Of a stretch of DNA of 22,193 nucleotides, positions 20,856-22,193 are shown piece after piece. Where the stretch lies: the NCBI GenBank assembly GCA_009776695.1, contig WRNI01000008.1, positions 1 through 22,193 of the forward strand, written 5' to 3'. Numbering within the stretch: position 1 is the first letter of the stretch; the number at the start of each line of letters is the position of its first letter. The notes beneath the pieces are model-generated. The model was not told the origin of the DNA. It searched no databases and saw nothing but the letters and a program-made list of their open reading frames with translations. A program made the translations under genes and the position numbers. The DNA comes from Methanomassiliicoccaceae archaeon. GTDB lineage: Archaea; Thermoplasmatota; Thermoplasmata; Methanomassiliicoccales; Methanomethylophilaceae.

Positions 20856-22193
20856 TCAGCTCCTCGGCCGCAATACGAACAGGTACACAACGGCAACGAC
20901 AACTATCGCCGCTATCGCAACGACCGCAATGATGAGCATTGTGTTATTGCCATCGTCACCGCCGTCACCGCCTGTGACCGTTCCGGGATCGGTCACTTCG
21001 CTTTCTTTCTGCGGACTGAAATAGAAATCCTTGCCGGTCTTGTCCCATCCGCCTGCTGCAATGAAGTTGGGAAGGTCTTCCGCACCGATCACTTTGGTCT
21101 CGTCCGCGAAATAATTGTTTCTCACTTCAAGGTACACAAGTGCGTCCAGATCTGTCACATCCAGCTCGGTCAGGTCGTTGCCATAGCAATGCAGGTATGT
21201 AAGCGCGGCGTTCTTTGAAACATCCAGCACGGTCAGGCTGTTGCTGCCGCAACTCAGGTATGTCAGCGCGGTGTTATTCGAAACATCCAGCTCGGTCAGG
21301 TTGTCGTTGTAGCACCGCAGACTCGTCAGCGCGGTGTTGCTGGAAACATCCAGCTCGGTCAGGTTGTTGTAACCGCAATTCAACGATAAAAGCGCGGCGT
21401 TCTTCGAAACATCCAGCTCGGTCAGGCTGTTGCTGCTGCACCACAAGGCCTCCAGCGCGGTGTTGCTGGAAACATCCAGCTCGGTCAGGCTGTTGCTGTC
21501 GCAATACAGATATGTCAGCGCGGTGTTCTTCGAAATATCCAGCTCGGTCAGGCTGTTGCTGTCGCACTCCAGATTCGTCAGCGCGGTGTTCTTTGAAATA
21601 TCCAGCACGGTCAGTTTATTCTCGGAACAATACAACCTCTCGAGCGCAGTGTTGTTGGTAACGTCCAGCTCAATCAGGTTGTTGTAGCCGCAATTCAGTT
21701 CTGTCAGCTCGGTGTTCTCGGAAACATCCAGCGCGGTCAGGCCGTTGCTGTAGCAACTCAGATATGTCAGCGCGGTGTTATTGGAAACGTCCAGCGCGCC
21801 ACTCAGGTTGTTGAAATTGCAGCGCAGATCTTCCAGCGCTGTAAGTCCGGAAACATCCAGCGCGCCGGTCAGACTTTTGCTGCTTATGTTCAGCCCTGTT
21901 ATGCGCTCTTCCCCGCTGTCCGTGTCATATGTCCATACCACATTCCATGTGCCAAAGTCTGAAGATTCGGCAGACCCGTCGTCGGGAGCCACATCCCACG
22001 ATAATCCGTTATCGATTATGATGTGGTTGATGACGGCGATGTCGCCCACATTATAATCCCCGGCGGCGCCGAGTGTTGTATTCTCATTTTCGTTAACGTC
22101 GGCGTTCGTTAAAAGCGCGAACGCCGTGACCGCGAGCAATGCCGCGATCATCACGGAGAGGGCTGCTCCCCCCCCCCCAAGATATGTTTTTGC
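20856..22193 (-). CDS. Surface leucine-rich-repeat protein, internalin J-like, membrane-anchored, partial N-terminus
   Basis: The frame stays open through the right edge, so the start lies beyond it. From the edge it reads AKTYLGGGGAALSVMIAALL, a signal-peptide-like hydrophobic segment. After a domain of about 70 residues come about 12 leucine-rich repeats of 21 residues (LTELDVSNNTALTYLSCGSN). All but the last carry a cysteine at the same place, the Cys ladder known from Listeria internalin J and BspA-related proteins. A linker (TVTGGDGGDDGNN) and one membrane helix (MLIIAVVAIAAIVVVAVVYL) with a short basic tail (RPRS) follow. It is therefore exported and held in the membrane with repeats outside, a likely adhesin or host/substrate-binding protein. 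Such repeats are common in gut archaea and often shared with bacteria. Confidence 0.9.
   Translation of the reverse strand, partial: AKTYLGGGGAALSVMIAALLAVTAFALLTNADVNENENTTLGAAGDYNVGDIAVINHIIIDNGLSWDVAPDDGSAESSDFGTWNVVWTYDTDSGEERITGLNISSKSLTGALDVSGLTALEDLRCNFNNLSGALDVSNNTALTYLSCYSNGLTALDVSENTELTELNCGYNNLIELDVTNNTALERLYCSENKLTVLDISKNTALTNLECDSNSLTELDISKNTALTYLYCDSNSLTELDVSSNTALEALWCSSNSLTELDVSKNAALLSLNCGYNNLTELDVSSNTALTSLRCYNDNLTELDVSNNTALTYLSCGSNSLTVLDVSKNAALTYLHCYGNDLTELDVTDLDALVYLEVRNNYFADETKVIGAEDLPNFIAAGGWDKTGKDFYFSPQKESEVTDPGTVTGGDGGDDGNNTMLIIAVVAIAAIVVVAVVYLFVLRPRS
21174..21740 (-). repeat. 63-base tandem repeats encoding the leucine-rich repeats
   Basis: Nine consecutive units of 63 bases, with strong nucleotide similarity (for example GAAACATCCAGCTCGGTCAG on the plus strand recurs many times), encode the regular 21-residue repeats. 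More diverged units extend to about 21108 and 21902. Such arrays change unit number by recombination or slippage. Confidence 0.85.
22168..22178 (-). repeat. Eleven-base G tract in the signal-peptide coding region
   Basis: The minus strand reads CTT, eleven G, then AGCAGCC, encoding Leu-Gly-Gly-Gly-Gly-Ala-Ala. Gain or loss of one G would shift the frame before the hydrophobic core, as in phase-variable surface genes. It could also be a site of sequencing error. Confidence 0.7.

Noticed and set aside
21215..21661. 148-residue plus-strand frame with repeated HPARSGC
   Set aside because: It is the antisense of the leucine-rich repeat units.

Overview
The window reads as a chromosomal segment of a methanogenic archaeon, most plausibly of the Methanomassiliicoccales (Thermoplasmatota). 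The evidence is archaeal pelota, archaeal-type aspartate-semialdehyde dehydrogenase, a COG2061-type ACT regulator, AT-rich TATA boxes about 25 bases before predicted starts, and a corrinoid protein / MtaA-type methyltransferase pair typical of methylotrophic methanogens. No rRNA or tRNA is present, so the placement is an inference.

Layout. Bases 1-844 hold the start of asd (minus strand, cut by the left edge). Bases 1081-4946 form an accessory block: an AAA/DUF4143 ATPase behind an array of TGTCC half-sites, then a STAND-type NB-ARC/TPR ATPase with an unrecognised N-terminal domain. Bases 4947-5331 have no convincing protein gene but fold like a structured RNA with its own TATA box. A RelB-like/YafQ-type toxin-antitoxin pair follows (5332-5837).

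Core metabolism occupies 5925-13272: an ACT-domain regulator, carAB (minus strand), divergent pelota, and a NifV-like homocitrate synthase. The CarA subunit lacks its glutaminase catalytic residues (nucleophilic Cys is Gly, and the His-Pro-Glu segment is lost). The carbamoyl-phosphate synthase is therefore predicted to use free ammonia.

Bases 13274-20408 (minus strand) look like a methyl-transfer and metal-handling region. A corrinoid protein and an MtaA/URO-D methyltransferase form one operon. A second, tightly packed operon encodes a CobW-type GTPase, a His-rich protein (ending in an amber codon), a zinc-ribbon protein, a hydantoinase/oxoprolinase-type ASKHA ATPase and an ABC-F ATPase. No substrate-specific methyltransferase (MtaB, MtmB, MtbB or MttB type) is visible. 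The cluster may serve an unassigned methyl donor or corrinoid maturation and reactivation.

Bases 20409-20855 are intergenic, with promoter sequences, a 5' leader hairpin, imperfect 46-base repeats and a minus-strand terminator. The window ends in a surface protein of Cys-bearing 21-residue leucine-rich repeats with a C-terminal membrane anchor. Its signal-peptide coding region contains an 11-base G tract, a possible phase-variation switch.
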